In this document: in pieces, positions 62,607-64,000 of the stretch | Numbering within the stretch: position 1 is the first letter of the stretch | Layout of the letters: every line of letters begins with the position of its first letter | NCBI RefSeq assembly: GCF_036388275.1 | Contig: NZ_DASVSF010000100.1 | Span: forward strand, 124,001 to 188,000 | From: Longimicrobium sp. | GTDB lineage: Bacteria > Gemmatimonadota > Gemmatimonadetes > Longimicrobiales > Longimicrobiaceae | Reading direction: 5' to 3' | Length of the DNA: 64,000 bases | Notes under the pieces: model-generated | Databases searched by the model: none | What the model saw: the letters and a program-made list of their open reading frames with translations, nothing else | Told to the model about the DNA's origin: nothing | Translations under genes and position numbers: made by a program

Positions 62607-62786
62607 ATGGACGCGACGTACACGTTCCGGGTTCGCCAGGGCGAGGGATGGTGGATCGGCTGGGTGGATGAACGGCCGGGCGTAAACTCGCAGGGAGCCA
62701 CCCGTGCCGAATTGATCGAGAACCTGGCCTCCGCGCTCACGGAAGCCTTGGCGATGGATGACGAGCCCCGGCGCTGGCTCTCCTAA
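62607..62786 (+). CDS. HicB-like antitoxin-type protein, solitary
   Basis: 59 residues beginning MDATYTFRVRQGEGWWIGWV, which is a HicB (partial RNase H-like fold) start, with GVNSQGATRAELIENLASAL next. Excellent ribosome-binding site (GGAGG before ATG). No HicA gene is beside it. HicB-like proteins without HicA are known in many genomes. Confidence 0.7.
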   Translation: MDATYTFRVRQGEGWWIGWVDERPGVNSQGATRAELIENLASALTEALAMDDEPRRWLS

Positions 62787-62905
62787 TCTCCAGCGTTCCT
62801 GCTCGATCCCGTGATGCCCCGTGCGACTCGCACGAGGAGTGCTACCAGCACGCCCAGAACGATCAGAGTAAAGAGAAGCTCACCAAAGCCGAGGCCAAAG
62901 AGCAT
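62783..62905 (-). CDS. Tiny membrane protein
   Basis: 40 residues with one membrane helix (GFGELLFTLIVLGVLVALLV). It resembles the first helix of TatA-like proteins but lacks the following Phe-Gly-Pro motif. Weak ribosome-binding site. Convergent overlap of 4 bases with the HicB-like gene. Confidence 0.4.
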   Translation of the reverse strand: MLFGLGFGELLFTLIVLGVLVALLVRVARGITGSSRNAGD

Positions 62906-63212
62906 AAGGGCTCGCTTTCTGACTGCGGTGTGCTGAGGGAGTAAGGCCAATCCATCGATGGCTACCGAAACAGGTACATATCGCGACGTTCCTCCGCAAA
63001 TGCGTTCACCTGGATCACTTGGCGGGGCCACGCCTGCGGAGCTGGGTCGATTATCCCTCTGAAGTCGCCTCCGACGAGCAGTGTCCCTCTTGAGCGGTTG
63101 AGGCCGACCCTCCATCTTTGCTTCCAATCCACCTTTCGTTCCCGCCCATGCCGTTCGTGGCGACGGCTACTCAGCCATCAAGGGAGCCATCCATTGCGAA
63201 TCGCGAAGCCTC
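62906..63212. other. Intergenic stretch, nothing recognised
   Basis: About 307 bases of AT-richer sequence with no clear gene. It should hold promoters for the tiny membrane gene and the YbjQ-like gene. Confidence 0.35.
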
Positions 63213-64000
63213 ATGAGGAATAGAGCCTTTCGGAAGTCCGCACTCGTCACCACGACGTCGCACCTGGAAGGTTGGGAGATCGTGGAGCACCTCGGCCTGG
63301 TGTCTGTGCATCGAGTCGCCGGGGCGGGAATCGTGAGCGACATCTTTGCTGGATTCTCGGATTTCTTCGGCGGCCGCTCCCATAGCTACGGAAAACAGCT
63401 TTCCGACTTGTATACCGAGGCCACCGAACTGCTCCAGGACCGGGCCGCGATGCTGGGCGGAAATGCGGTCATCGGCCTGCACATGGACTTCGGTGAAGTT
63501 TCAGGCCAGGGAAAGTCGATGTTCATGCTCAACGCCGTGGGAACGGCGGTATTTGCCCGGTGCCAGCAAGCACCCCGTATCCGTGACGAGGAACGAGACA
63601 ACCGCCGCATCTCGGCGGGGGACATGGCTGTTCTCCTCCGGAAGAATCAACTCCTGGCTGCGATCGACGGAAAAGCGCTTCGGCTGGACCAGGAGACCTG
63701 GAACTTCGCGACGGAGCATGCCATCACCGAGTTCGGCCCGTACGCACTCGGGGCGCTCCGCGACCTCAACGGATCTACGCTGGATGGTCCAGCCCGCGAG
63801 ACCATCAAGAAACGCGTATTCGCCTATTTTGCCGCGTTGAGCCCGGATGACGCCAAGCACCTGCTTTACGCACACGTCGCCGTTTCGGAAGGCGAAAAAG
63901 CCGGAGCGTTGCGAAAGGCCGCCGAGGAACTCATCACGGGACTGGATCTGGTCGATTACGACGAGCTCTCCCGACGGCTGCCCGAGGCAAGCAGGCCAGC
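63213..64000 (+). CDS. YbjQ/DUF74-like protein, cut by the window end
   Basis: 262 complete codons, open at the window end. The N-terminal part matches the YbjQ family of heavy-metal-binding-like proteins: VTTTSHLEGWEIVEHLGLVS, then SDIFAGFSDFFGGRS and a YTEATELLQDRAAMLGGNAVIGL core. The C-terminal extension (from about residue 130) is helical and not part of YbjQ. The ATG at 63213 is the only one in frame before the conserved region. Confidence 0.7.
   Translation, partial: MRNRAFRKSALVTTTSHLEGWEIVEHLGLVSVHRVAGAGIVSDIFAGFSDFFGGRSHSYGKQLSDLYTEATELLQDRAAMLGGNAVIGLHMDFGEVSGQGKSMFMLNAVGTAVFARCQQAPRIRDEERDNRRISAGDMAVLLRKNQLLAAIDGKALRLDQETWNFATEHAITEFGPYALGALRDLNGSTLDGPARETIKKRVFAYFAALSPDDAKHLLYAHVAVSEGEKAGALRKAAEELITGLDLVDYDELSRRLPEASRP

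Overview
The window is GC-rich chromosomal DNA from a bacterium that looks like a member of the Gemmatimonadota (Longimicrobium-like). That placement is inferred from gene style: many small secreted proteins and lipoproteins, DUF3500 and DUF2277 proteins, and an mdh-sdhCDAB TCA-cycle cluster. No rRNA or CRISPR array was seen.

Layout. Positions 1-14.4 kb are host accessory and housekeeping genes. They include a zinc ribbon, secreted proteins and lipoproteins, membrane proteins, an isoprenylcysteine-type methyltransferase, a HAD phosphatase, a short-chain dehydrogenase, a GT2 glycosyltransferase fused to an unknown C-terminal domain, a dimethylarginine dimethylaminohydrolase, and a glyoxalase-fold protein translationally coupled to a DUF3500 lipoprotein. 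At 14.4-15.8 kb lie an inverted-repeat element, a decayed 89-bp copy of part of sdhB, and a trypsin-like protease gene that has lost its 5' end.

Positions about 15.8-51.5 kb are an apparently complete Mu-type transposable prophage. A leftward early operon (promoter near 25.42 kb) runs from a small HTH protein through a DDE transposase, a MuB/ExeA-like AAA ATPase and a string of very small, often cysteine-rich proteins to GemA. A divergent rightward block carries a repressor-like HTH protein, a terminator, an amidase endolysin, small membrane and coiled-coil proteins, terminase, portal, Mu F-like head protein, a fused protease and major capsid protein, a tRNA-like gene, connector genes, tail tube, two tail-assembly chaperone frames joined by a GGGAAAC slippery site, a tape measure, tail-tip proteins and a beta-helix tail spike. 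No contractile sheath is visible, so the virion is probably a siphovirus. The divergent plan resembles BcepMu, with a non-contractile tail.

The two flanks do not match: a protease gene is cut at the left end and a different gene (winged helix plus start of a deoxyribosyltransferase/TIR-like domain) is cut at the right end. This suggests recombination or deletion after insertion, or a different left boundary. From 53 kb onward the host resumes with sdhB, sdhA, sdhD, sdhC and mdh on the minus strand, a divergent ftsH, duplicated GC-rich hairpins, and small secreted, lipoprotein, HicB-like and YbjQ-like genes; the last gene runs off the window.
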